The translations under genes were made by a program, and so were the position numbers. Under the pieces are notes generated by a model. It had not been told where the DNA came from and made no database searches. It saw only the letters and a list, made by a program, of their open reading frames with translations. Source: Takakia lepidozioides (taxonomy: Eukaryota > Streptophyta > Takakiopsida > Takakiales > Takakiaceae). From it: 64,000 nucleotides of DNA. The stretch lies in the NCBI GenBank assembly GCA_030704615.1, contig CM060733.1, positions 16,060,001 through 16,124,000 on the forward strand. Reading direction: 5' to 3'. Below are positions 28,211-39,210 of this stretch, one piece after another. Position 1 is the first letter of the stretch; each line of letters begins with the position of its first letter.

Positions 28211-31079
28211 GTGGTTTGTGTGTTGATGGAAAACCCAAAATCCATCCATCTATCGCTACATTCATCCATCCAGTCATGAGTGAGGGGACTTAGCGTTTTT
28301 TTTGTCTTCCCTGCCACTGTGGCATTTGTTTGTTTTCTTTGTGTTGTAGTGTGAATGCAGGGGAGTGACATTGAAATTTTTGTTGTTACTCACTGAGATT
28401 TTGCATTTCTACAAAGGAAGGGCCCTGGTACCAATGTGAAAATAGGTTGAGTTGTCCCTGCAATTTATTCCATACATGTTTCTAGGTTAAATCATGGGAA
28501 CGATGGGGAACTCTTGGCCAGGATGAAAATGCTCAAGTACCTGTGATTTATTTCATCCACCATATGGACGGATTTCATCCCTGATTTTCCAGATTACTCT
28601 ATGAGCGCGATGAAAGTCCGTGGTCTGGATGAAAGGCGATCAAACTCATCATCTACCTATTTTTATCCCGACGATGAACGGACTTCATCCCTGCAGGAAG
28701 TATGATGGCGGGGAAGCCCTACGGGTGTTGTGGGAAGTAGAATGGTGTGGTGTGTGCAACAGGGAGCTTGGCGCGCGTGCATTGAGGTATATCGATTGAG
28801 GAGCATGGTGTGGCATGAGGTGCGGCTGACAGAGGAGGAGCAATGCTTGGAAGGGTGTGCAGCTGCGATTACAGGGAAGCGGTGCCGTCTTTTGATGATC
28901 TATTTCTGAAAGATCAACTCACGAGGGAAGGACTTGCTTTGAAGAAAGGGAGTGCTGCAGGACGATTCATTAAGGGCAAGGGAGGCTTGATGCCATGTGC
29001 TACTGACAAAAGTGATGGAGGCTTAGAGGCGGTGCCGCCTTTGATTTAATCTCTGAAGGTGTGGGAGTTGCGGGGAAAGCAGCTCGGCGTCATGGTGCAG
29101 CTACCAACGGAGGGGCAGCAGTACCGCCGTTGCTTTCATGACCACGATCGCGGGAGGATGGGCTTCAAGGCAGGCAGCTTGGCATCCTGTGCAACTGCCA
29201 GATGAGGGGAACAGATCCGTTGTGTGTTTATGCTTCCTTCTTGCCAATTTCTGACGGTTGAGCTTACGGTAGAGGAGCAGAGTTGGTAAATAAGTTGGTA
29301 AATGACTCGGATCACCTGTAGATAGGGTTAATGAAGGATGTATGTACAGAGTAGAGAAATATCTGAGATGCGGACTAGCTTCTATGTTAGCATGTGTTTT
29401 GGTTCGCAGGAATGCTGGCGGATGATCAAGCCACGATGGTGAGTGTTGGGAAGCGCCAGTACGGAAGCACGATAAATTGAGCTATGGGAGGCATTGCCAA
29501 GAGCTACGGCAGCAGTTGATTGCGGGCAGGGCAACCCGAGTAGGTCGATTCTGTTTATGACAAGGCAAGAAAGACGGCGGATGAACCAGCATATGAGATC
29601 TTTGATTTTGGAAAAGCGCGGGTGTGGGCCAGTGACAGGAGGCAGTGTGGAGCTGCTGACAAGAAGGGTGGGTGTTAGTTCATGCAAGCAACCCACCACT
29701 TCAGTTTGAGTATAAATCAGTTAAGTCAGAGGTCGGGGCTTCTCCTTCTTCTTCTTCTTCTTTCAACTTAGGAATAGTTGTTGTGGAATTTTGGTAGAGA
29801 CACTCTCAATGGAAATGAGAGAGACAGAAAAGGGATTTTGGAAAATGGAATGGGGACTCTGGACTTCAATCTCCAGGAGATTGTGGAGATGAATGGATCT
29901 AATGCATATGTCTGTGGGAGTGCTGATTGAGGGCAGATGTAATTCACCCACAATGACAGAATGGTTGCTATTTGTTTTGTTTTTGTTCTTTTGGCTTCAT
30001 CATTATGAATCTGAACCACAATGCGGCTCTGGGATTTTGATGGTTAGATGTACATGCAATCCAGTATAGTTGATGTGAGCACTTGTGAGGGTTAGCTATG
30101 ATTTCTTTGTAAACAGAAAGAGGAAGGTGTGGAGGTTGGATGCAGGAGTAGGGCACATGAATCATATGCTTGCACACTGTAAGGCAATTAGATTTCAAGA
30201 GGGCAGTGTACCTACTATGGGGGTAGGCTGTAGCTTTTTTGAAAGAAGATATCAGGTGGCATGCATTTGTTCCCTACTGCTTGTATCAATCAGCTTAGGA
30301 ACATTCATGGACTGAGATCTGCAATCAGTGGGGCATAAGGGTCTTTCAAATAGTTAAAATGCAATTTTATGGAGGAGTTAAAAGTGGGGACTCTGTGATA
30401 TCATGCCCTCTTCATGCAAAGGGAAAGAGAAGAGAAATCTGAAATAGAGAAGCTAGGGTTTTGCATTTTGATTTAAGTAGATGTGAATGATGTCAAAACA
30501 CCATGCATCAGTGTACAATCCATGGGCAGGATATGAAGGGGTAGCAATGTCATGCCAAAGGGGATTTGTTTCTTAGATAGTTGTAGTATTAATAAAGAAG
30601 GAAAATGAGAGCTCATGTGTAGAAACTAGGGCCTTTGCATTCTGCTTTACAATAAAGTAAGTGACACACATATTCTTGCATCACTTACCTAGTCCAAGTA
30701 TGGGCCAGTGGGTATCTCTGATATGTTTACACTGTGGATATGATCTGTTTCTGTATAAGTATCAGAATGTACACCCTGTGATTTTCCAATGATGACATAT
30801 GTAGGGAAGAAGAACCTTGGCATATATCATGATCTGTTCACTAAAGAGACCCAATAAAAATTTAGATAACCTCAGCCCTATCCATGTCTTCTCTTCCGCT
30901 GCGGCGTGGATAAGGGTATAAAGTCTCTGGTCATAAATAGATTTAGAATGAATTAAGTAGGGTCTGAGTCATTTTAGAAAGAGCAAGTAGGTTGATGTCA
31001 TAGGGCAGGGCCATGGAGCACTGCTCAAGAAACAATTAACTATAGTTTACCAGAAGGGTTTCATGCCCCTTCTTTTTCA

Positions 31080-32870
31080 CACTACAGTGTGGCTTTTCCT
31101 TAATGTAGGATGTGAAGAAGTTTGTCCATCCTGCAAATGTGGGCTTTTGGCTCCTGTTAGTACGATATTCTTCCTGATGTTTACAAGGTTCTTGGGAGAA
31201 TCAGCTTGGTCGTAGCAGCCCGGTGATTCATATCCTGATTCAACCTATTTTCAACCTGTTTTGCCCTCTTATCAGACTCGGGCCTGATATGCATATTGAA
31301 ATCTGTAAGTTAGCTCGTTGGTGCAAGAGAGAGAGTCAGCTTGGTCTTTAGCAGGCCGTGCCATGTTCAAAGCTGGGATTGTACCTAATGTCATTCTGAA
31401 CACTGCCTGGCAGCTCTGGAAAAGGGGAAAGAGATCGACATATTTGCAAAATGAAGGCCTTCTTGGTGCCTGCAGAATCCATGGCAATGTGGAGATGGCT
31501 GAACGTGTGGCATGAAGGTACCTTCTTCAACACATTTCACCCTGTTTTTCCCTGTTACCAGAATAGTCCCTAAATTTTCATGTAGAATTCTGCAAGTTAG
31601 CTCGTTTGTGATGTGAGGTTGCATGAGTTTTATATCGATCCTTCACGATGGTGGGACAACCGCAATCACCAAGTGTGGCTTTTCTTAATGTACGATGTGA
31701 AGAAGTTCGTCCATCCTGCAAAGGTGGGCTCTTCGTACCTGTGAGTACCATGATTTGGTATTCCTCCTAATGTTTACAAGGTTCTTGGTCTTAGCAGGCC
31801 GTGTTTCAATCTTTGCCTGCTCAGTTGCATCGTGGTGGTTCTCACAGACCAATCCGACATTACCTGACTACAGACAAACAACACGCACAAGAGGTCATTT
31901 TGGGTTGATGGTCGGTCAAATCCTCCATGGGTCAAGGACAATGTGGCGAGGGCACGTTTCAGCTTGTTTTGCCCTCTCATCAGACTTGGCCCTGAGATGC
32001 ATGTTGAATTCTGCATGGGTGATAAGTAGGGTTGGGTGTTTGCTGGAACAATTGTAGGCTGTCATTGTCAGCCGCTAGCAGCAAGGGAAGGATGTATGCA
32101 TGATTTGTGCAGAGCTTGGAGAGCTGAGGGAGCAGGGGTAGAGTCGGGCTGGTCCAGATTCATCCAAGAGGGCGGGACTTCAAGCTCACGATTACCTATA
32201 ATTCCCTGTGGATCAATAGCTGCAAGAAACATGCATGGGTAGATGGTCAACTGGAAGCCGCAGCAGCAGCGACACAATTGTTAAAATCAGGCACTACTAA
32301 TGAAGGCACCTTCTTCAACACACTTTCATCCTGTTTTTCCCTCTTATCAGAACTGGCCCTAAATTTTCATGTTGAATTTTGCAAGTTAGCTGTTTGAGTG
32401 AACCTTTGATAGTTTGGAGTGACTTTGACATGGTACTGCCAATGTGACAACAGGTAAATATCCAGTTCTAAACATGTAACAGCTGAGACGAGGAGAAGCT
32501 GTGAAATGAATATTTTTTTCTGACCCCAGTCAATGGTGCGACAATCGAGGCAAAAAGGTGAAATGTCTGTTGGATTACAGAGAGTAGCAGATGCAATTGA
32601 CCATAATCATAAGTTGAGTTGGGTGTTCCCTAGAACAAATCTAGGCTGTCATTGTCAGGTGTTAGCAGCAAGGCAAGGATGTATGCATGATTTGTGCAAC
32701 GACATGGATAGCTGAAGGAGCAGAGATAGAGTCCGGGTCCAGATTCATCCAAGAAGACCGGACTTCAAGCTCCAGATTACCTATGATTCCATGTGGATCA
32801 ATAGCTACAAGAAACCTACTGCATGGGTAGATTGTCAACTAAAGGTAGCAGCTGCAGTTAGGCTCAGACT
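31080..32870 (+). repeat. Internal direct duplications in the CACTA element
   Basis: At least three families are duplicated: about 31090-31195 with 31670-31790 (GTGTGGCTTTTC...AATGTTTACAAGGTTCTTGG), about 32030-32265 with 32615-32855 (around AGGATGTATGCATGATTTGT), and a segment around CCTGTTTTTCCCTCTTATCA present four times (about 31245, 31540, 31965, 32330). The interior therefore grew by repeated segmental duplication. Confidence 0.7.
31320..31515 (+). pseudogene. PPR gene fragments carried by the CACTA element
   Basis: Short pieces read as PLS-type PPR motifs: KAGIVPNVILNT, then in another frame AALEKGKEIDIFAK, then LLGACRIHGNVEMAERVA, which resembles the end-of-array motif. They are out of frame with each other and much shorter than a real gene. 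They look like captured and scrambled host sequence. A related PPR remnant lies at 54900-55545. Confidence 0.55.
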
Positions 32871-33059
32871 TTTATCATGGTTGGATTTTGTTGACAGTGT
32901 TCCAACACTTTCTTTCTGGGATTTTATTTTATTTTGTGGAGCTTGAATCCCCAATGGTACTTCTTTCACTACAATAGTGGTATGTGTTCCTCTATTCATG
33001 TTCCTAATCACTTGCACGCCACTGTAATAGTGGTATAATTTAAAACTGTAAGAGTAGCC

Positions 33060-33842
33060 AAATACACACAATTGCCTCCATTACCACTCCTGTAGTGGTA
33101 TACGTAATCACTTATATATTACTGTATTAGTGGTATGAATTCCTCCAGTGGTATTCCTAATCACTTACACACCACTATGTTAGTAATCATTCCAATCCAT
33201 AGGTCCCACTCAGAGAGACACCATGGATGATTCAAACAACTTACATATCACTATGTGGGTAATCATTCCAATGACCTGCTAAGAGACGTCATATCACATA
33301 ACCACGGTTTGAGTGATATTGTATATTCTCAGTTTTCATAGAATGACTCTGTGAGTTATTTCGCGATCACTCAACAAGTGGTTTCGGAAGTCATTGAATT
33401 TTTCACTCCATCCATTTCGTAGCACCGACACAGGACACGTGTCCATGCTGAGAGTGTCGCCACGTATCAACATAATATCCAATATCATCCATGGACCACC
33501 AACTTCCACGTGTCCACTAGAAAATGGAAGTGATTACTTTACCACTATGACACGTCAGTTTACCACTGTGACACGTCAGAAGTGGTTGGTTTACCTCAGT
33601 GACACATCATTGACACGTCACAGTGGTTAATTTACCACTGTGACATGTCAGCGAACAGGTGGACCCGGACGTGAGTGGTTCGAACCACTGTCCTTAACCA
33701 CTAATGCCACGTAATGTCTTGTACCACTCACTTGTCCTAATCCATTGGTTCTTCATCACTCTGGGGCCAGAGTGGTTTAGTGTCGTTTATCACTCAAAAC
33801 GAGTGGTTAACAAAGTGATTATTCCGCGTTTTTCTTCTAGTG
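33060..33842 (-). repeat. CACTA right subterminal repeats
   Basis: Repeated TAGTGGTA, ACCACTGTGACACGTCA and AGTGGTT words mirror the left array. Around 33535-33650 the unit TTTACCACTGTGACACGTCA occurs four times with small changes. Confidence 0.75.
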
Positions 33843-33989
33843 TCCAGAATGATGAATTCGCTAGGAGCGAGTGATAGATTGCAGCATAGCATAGATAGGA
33901 TTGTGCCTACTTTCGGGAACCGCTACAAACCAACCCCCAGGTTTGGGAGGGGTATCATCTCCCGTCGACATTGTCTTGCTTGACCAGTC

Positions 33990-35780
33990 TCGGGCCCTGT
34001 GGACGCAGTCCAGTCCAAAGATACTAGCAGTGGAGTCTGTCCTGGCACATTGCGTCTGATACCTTTTGGGTTTCTCCCATTGGTGTGCCCAGCAGTGGAC
34101 GATCCAGAGTTCTTTCGTTTTTTCTATAATTTCACCCAGTCCGGACAGCTCAGCAGAACCATCCGAGCAGCGGAGGAAAATTGGTTGAGCTCCCAGCTTG
34201 AAGATGAGGAGGACGTCTGTGTCGACGAGAACGAGGAGGTATTGCCCAGTCTGTCCCCATAGTTAGTACTCTACCTGCTCGGTCTGCTGCATCAATCTGC
34301 TTGTGGATTTGCTGGTCACTCCGATGGTTGAGTTTGCTCATCTTGCTTCATGAGTCCAGTAGTATAGTCCTCTCCTGCAGTCCACTGTAGGTGCGCAGGT
34401 GTCTTTTGTCATTGAGTCTGCTGGTTTAGTCCGTTGGTTCATTGGTGGTGTACCCCGATGCTGGTGAGACTACTTGTGAGTCTACTGTTGGTGAGTCTGA
34501 TGGTGAGTCTGATGGTGAGTTTTTGGGTTTTCTGTCATATTCCAGAATGAACGAGCCAGTATTCGGGAGGCCATGTGTGCTTAGCAGACGGTGAGCTCCG
34601 ACCCTCCTTTAGCAGTGAATCCGGTGCGCCGGGAAGTGGAGCGGGTGCGGGAGTACATATTGTTTAAGTATCTTGGCTCAGCAGATGCCATAGCAGCATT
34701 TGACTCTGGAGACGCCGCACGTGCCAACTCTCCGGTCAACACCATACTGACTGCAGACTTGGTGGACACAGGGCCCACCCAATCTGGTATCCAGGAGACT
34801 CTTGCCCACCAGACTCTTTCCCAGCAGATTCCCATCCTGCACAGTCTTGGCCAGCAGATTCACAGTCAGCACAATCTTGTCCAGCAGACTCTCGACTACC
34901 TGACTCTCGTCCAACATACTCCCATCCAGCAGACTGTTATTCATGAGACTCCCAGCCAGCAGACTGCCACTCAAAAGACGCCCATCCACCACAGTGCTGT
35001 CCAGCAGACTCCCATTCTCACTTCCACCACGGGTCTTTTTGGAGTTTGACGCTTGCCATTGCCGGTCATTGATACCGAAGCTGTGGACCTGACATTTGCC
35101 CGACTGAGGGTGGGAGAAGTCAATGCCAATGTGGATTGGTATAATGAGCTCCATCGCATTGTCACGGACGGCCGGTGACCATTTGTTCCCTTTCATTATT
35201 CCATGGAATTTACTATTGGAGAAGCGAATGAAATTCTCGAAGGCGCACATTTTCTTGCCCTGGCAGCCGTGAAGGTCCAAAATGCCCCGCCACTACTTGT
35301 CCAGCTAATCCTCATGGATGGACCCACGCCCTCAGGAGCTCAGACATATGCCCATGGCACATCCAACCTTTGGGATGCGCAGAAAGCACTTGTTTGGAAT
35401 TATTGAAGAGTACTTTGATCGCATTGCAGCTTCTTTCCTTCATCATCGATGGATGCAGTTTGGCAATTTCCGTTCATACAATAAATTGCTAAAGGAGCTG
35501 CAAAATTTGAGGAAGTATTTGTTTCATTCAGATTCGGATGCGGGTAAGAAGAGTGTTGTGGATGAGGCGTTGCAATGATTTGCTGCGGTAATGGAGCGAG
35601 CAGTCTTCGACATTGTCTTGAACAGACCAGATGTGTTCAAAGTCCTCTGGTGCGGCTCCCCTTTTGAATACCGCATGCCAGCGATTCGCCATCTCGATGA
35701 AGCATGCGTGGAACGCCAAATCAAAGATATTGGTCTCATTGGCAACCTCCTAGAAGGTAATGTCGGTTTTTTCTGGACCG
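33990..35780 (+). pseudogene. Unrecognised MULE-borne gene, right-hand exon-like parts
   Basis: Right of the CACTA insertion several protein-like frames follow on the plus strand: 34000-34260 (DDPEFFRFFYNFTQ, acidic end), 34591-35049 (MSSDPPLAVNPVRREVERVR, then a Gln/Thr-rich repeat), about 35050-35180 (VIDTEAVDLTFARLRVGEVN), 35203-35330, 35400-35577 (EEYFDRIAASFLHHRWMQF) and 35591-35760 (MERAVFDIVLNRPDVFKVLW). They change frame or stop between parts, which could be introns or decay. No known domain is recognised. Confidence 0.35.
34790..35030 (+). repeat. Degenerate CAGCAGACT repeat encoding QQT/HQT motifs
   Basis: CAGCAGACT followed by six to fifteen variable bases recurs about 12 times. 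It is in frame within a 152-codon ORF, so that the protein would read QQTPI-like repeats. The word is the reverse complement of the AGTCTGCTG word that dominates 25200-26400 and 34250-34560. Confidence 0.65.
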
Positions 35781-35891
35781 TTCTGAAGTCCATCGTCTTT
35801 TGTTCCACTCTGCTGTCAGACTGACTTTTTCGAACTCATCTGTTTCAAGAATGTCCGATTTAGACGAGCACGTGGGGGGAGGGGGGTACCT

Positions 35892-35966
35892 GGGCGTCCG
35901 TGCGCGGGGCCCACCAGTCAGCTCCCGCGTGCGCCATAAGGACGCAAATATTGTAAAATGAGAGGC
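35892..35966 (-). repeat. MULE right terminal inverted repeat
   Basis: Inverted partner of 24047-24123. It is followed at 35967-35975 by TTTTTCATG, the second copy of the target duplication. Confidence 0.85.
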
Positions 35967-35975
35967 TTTTTCATG

Positions 35976-38900
35976 CACATGACTACCACCTTATCGTAGG
36001 CGGCTAGTAACTCCAAAGTCCAAGCCCTTAAACGAATAAGGCTGATGTAGTTACAACAAGGGCAACAAAGATCGGTTTGCGCTGCAAAGTCCATTTCATT
36101 GCTGGAATACATAGACCATCACGAGGGCCATTTAGTGGTAACCAAAAACATTGTCAACACGAAGGTGAACTAGCTTTGTTTCTCTCCAAAGAGCATGCCT
36201 CATCTATCTCCATGGACGAGATAAGTTATGGAGTGCTAAAACCCATTTGACGTCTTTGAATCTCCATGCCCTTTCAATCTGCAACCCTTGCAAATTCAAT
36301 TAAAATCTCCAAATTATTGTTTAAGACTCCACTGACCCTTGCAATTTAGTTCTTCACACATCAAAAGGGCAATTGCAACTTAGTCAACCATATGGATGTT
36401 ATCCTTTAGTTGGTTTGTAACAACTTTGCTTTTGGAAGCAATGGAATTGGAACAAATTCCACTTTACATGCAGAATTTCACCGACAACTATGAAGCTTGG
36501 TTTGCTATTCCTATCATTGTGAATTATACCATCCAATTGCCACCTTTGCTTGGTAAAATATCGTATCAGTATCGTATATATTGTGTATAGCATATAAGTA
36601 TGTACTAAGTTATAGCAAGATTCTCAGATATGTGCACCAGAGTCCCATTATAAAATTTTAGACATATCCACAATATATATTTGAGTATAAACTATAAACC
36701 CGCTGAGCATATTCCTCAAGTTAGTGACCCCACATGGGACCGACCAATTCTTCCTTGGGGGTCAACTAACTGTTCAGAGGAGAAATGAGTTTGGCAGTTA
36801 CTAGGCTTGATTTTTTCATTTTTTTAATGTTGTTTTAAAAGGAGAACCCATTAACTTTATTTTATTTTATTTTCTTTGCAAGGAAGGGAAAAATAAAACC
36901 TTTTTGGACAGGCGCTAAGTTAAAACCACACCACAAACGGTGGTGAGAGAGGCTTGACTCAGTTATGAACTATGAACTCAGTTATGAACATGTTAAAAAA
37001 ATAAAAAGTTAGTGTTGACTTCGATAAGTTGGTCTTGGCAGCCCTTTAACCCTTAAATGTTTCAGTTTCTATTAGCTTAAATATGATGCAGGTACCCCAT
37101 TCGGTAGTGATCGGCGAATTTCTGTTGAGGGGGTAAGAACAACTCCCACAGCAGGCCAGTGGTGTTATTATTGCAATGAGATGTGATTATCTTATGGAAG
37201 GTTGTCACATAAAAGTTTTTGGAAGTCACAAAACTATTTTTTGGAAGGTGGTTTACCATCCCAAAAAATAGTTGAAAAATGAATATCATCTTCAGATCAT
37301 TTCATGAACATTTACGTACACCAAGAGTATTTGATCGTTACATTACATTTCCCACAGTGACCAAATCCATCTCTACACTACCTTATTTACCACAAACTTT
37401 GCACTTTAAAATAGATGTGCTAAAGTGGACCCATAATGGACCGTATTTGACCATAGAAAGTTGATACACAGTTCCCCATATAAAAATTTATAAATGACAT
37501 TCATCTAACAGACTGAAAACCGACATTTACAACATATAGAACAGCCAAAAAACATATAAAAATCAAGTGCCCAAAAACCCGGGATATAAGGTTGAGGGAC
37601 TTTTGGCCAAGTTGATGCACAAGTCCTGCTACTCATGGCAGGGCCAATAAAGGGGAGGAAAAATGTCAGCCCGTTTACTGACCAGAGAGCCCACAGCTGT
37701 ACAGGACACTCGTGGGTTGCCAGGTTGTCCCTGCTGAATAATGGTCGGTCGAAACTGTCTCAGATGGACAAACTTCATAAACTACCACTGTGCCTTCTTT
37801 TCCTGTGAGACCCCCACAATTCCAACAGCAAGGCGGGACTAGCTATGAGTGATGATACATGGTTACTATTCCCCATTTGTAAAATATCAAAGTTCTGTAA
37901 TGGCAGTGATTCTTCTCAATTGGAAAGGGAGAAAAGTTCATACTATTTGCCCCATGAGCCCCAACATGAGTAAATCAAAAAATGACAACAACATAACTTT
38001 GTCATCTCTAGACCTCTGAACAATATGACAGTGATCTTTTGTGTTTGTTAGAAGATTTCGGCTCATCTTCTTTATGCCCTTGGAGTATATGTAGATTGTA
38101 TTACACCAAGAGGCATCATACTGGGTACATGAGGGATCCTTTTCTATCAGTAAGCTCTTCACCCACTGGGGCAGAGTGGCCGCACCAGAGCAGGGGACGC
38201 ATAAGTTAAGCTATTCTGTGATCAAAAAAAGGTTTTTTCGGATCTAGGTGTCAGATTATCTATGTTATATCCAATTATTGGCCTCATGGACTACTATTCA
38301 CCCAGGCAGAAAGTTTAACTGATACCTAGGCGTAATTAGTTATACTACTCTCTGCACCACTCATCAGCCTCTGAAAGCTAATCTTTCAGCAACCGCAAGC
38401 CATCCAACCGTCCATTCTCAACTCTCCAGGGACAATTCATCAACTTACATCTTTTATGAGGAAACTGAGAGTGGAAAACACAAAACTTCCATGTTTGTAG
38501 AGCCTGGGCAGGGCAATAACTGGGAAGGGTGGTGTCTCCTCCTCAGGTGCCTGCTGCAACCTGCCTCATTCAATGCCTCTCCAGTTCTTGTTCTTCCCAC
38601 CTTGTAATATTCTTTGCTTGAAAATAACTCAACCCTCCTGGTTTTGATTCAGCAAGTTTATGTAACCCTTAGAAGAAATGCCAATTGGGAAAGCTTTCTT
38701 AGTTCTACTAGAGCTACATGAACTTGTAGATTGGGGGTACATGGACTCCCAGGGTCAGCACAAAAATATCTCTACAAGTTATAGAATCGGTCGCCAGAAA
38801 ATTATTTCACAGTGTATTTATGGCGAAATTTGGGCTTGGTGTACCGGCTGAGTCGTACCTGAGGACAGCGTTTACAACCTGGGTGACTTGGTAATCCCGG

Positions 38901-39210
38901 TCAACTAACCTGCCGGGGTTAAAGTCACCGACAAGTGAGTGGAGTTAACCGGGGTAAGTAGCCCGCTGGCTCCTCGCAGGTGTCCAAAGACCCTCTAGTC
39001 TTTCTCTCGTTCTCTCTCTCTCACACTCAGGGGCACGAAGGTCGATCTGCTTTCATAAGCGAGGGCCTGCAGTGTTAGAGCTGTGAGGAAGGATCGAACA
39101 GTGTCGACTGTTTTGGATTTTTTGACCTTTTTTGAAGCTGTTTCCTCTAGCTGGCGGGCCTGCATGTGGAGAGCGTAAGCTTCAATCTGTGAAGGCAGCC
39201 GGGAGCCGCC
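35976..39210. other. Intergenic region, no gene recognised
   Basis: AT-rich with short homopolymer runs (around 36815-36900), no ORF with familiar motifs and no clear repeat structure. The last 250 bp before 39211 must hold the promoter and 5' UTR of the transporter gene. Confidence 0.4.

Larger units (their letters stand above)
27410..33842. mobile_element. CACTA (En/Spm) transposon nested in the MULE, 3-bp target duplication TCC
   Basis: The left end starts CACTAGAAGAAAAACGCG at 27410 and the right end is its inverse, finishing at 33842. The TIR is 24 bp perfect, 29 bp with one mismatch. The flanking triplet TCC is present at 27407-27409 and 33843-33845. Both ends carry dense subterminal repeats of the ACCACT/AGTGGT type, as in CACTA elements. 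The 6,433-bp element has no recognisable transposase, so it is probably non-autonomous. It contains PPR-like gene pieces and internal duplications. Confidence 0.9.
24047..35966. mobile_element. Mutator-like element (MULE) with 9-bp target duplication, host of a nested CACTA element
   Basis: Inverted ends of about 75 bp match: 24047-24123 and the reverse complement of 35892-35966. The outer 24 bp are identical (starting GCCTCTCATTTTACAATA). The ends are flanked by the same 9-bp word TTTTTCATG at 24038-24046 and 35967-35975. Long TIRs and a 9-bp duplication are the hallmark of Mutator-like elements. Without the 6,433-bp CACTA insertion and its 3-bp duplication the element is 5,484 bp. No MURA transposase motif was recognised inside, so it may be non-autonomous or carry captured host sequence. 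The interior is rich in AGTCTG/CAGACT words. Confidence 0.85.
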
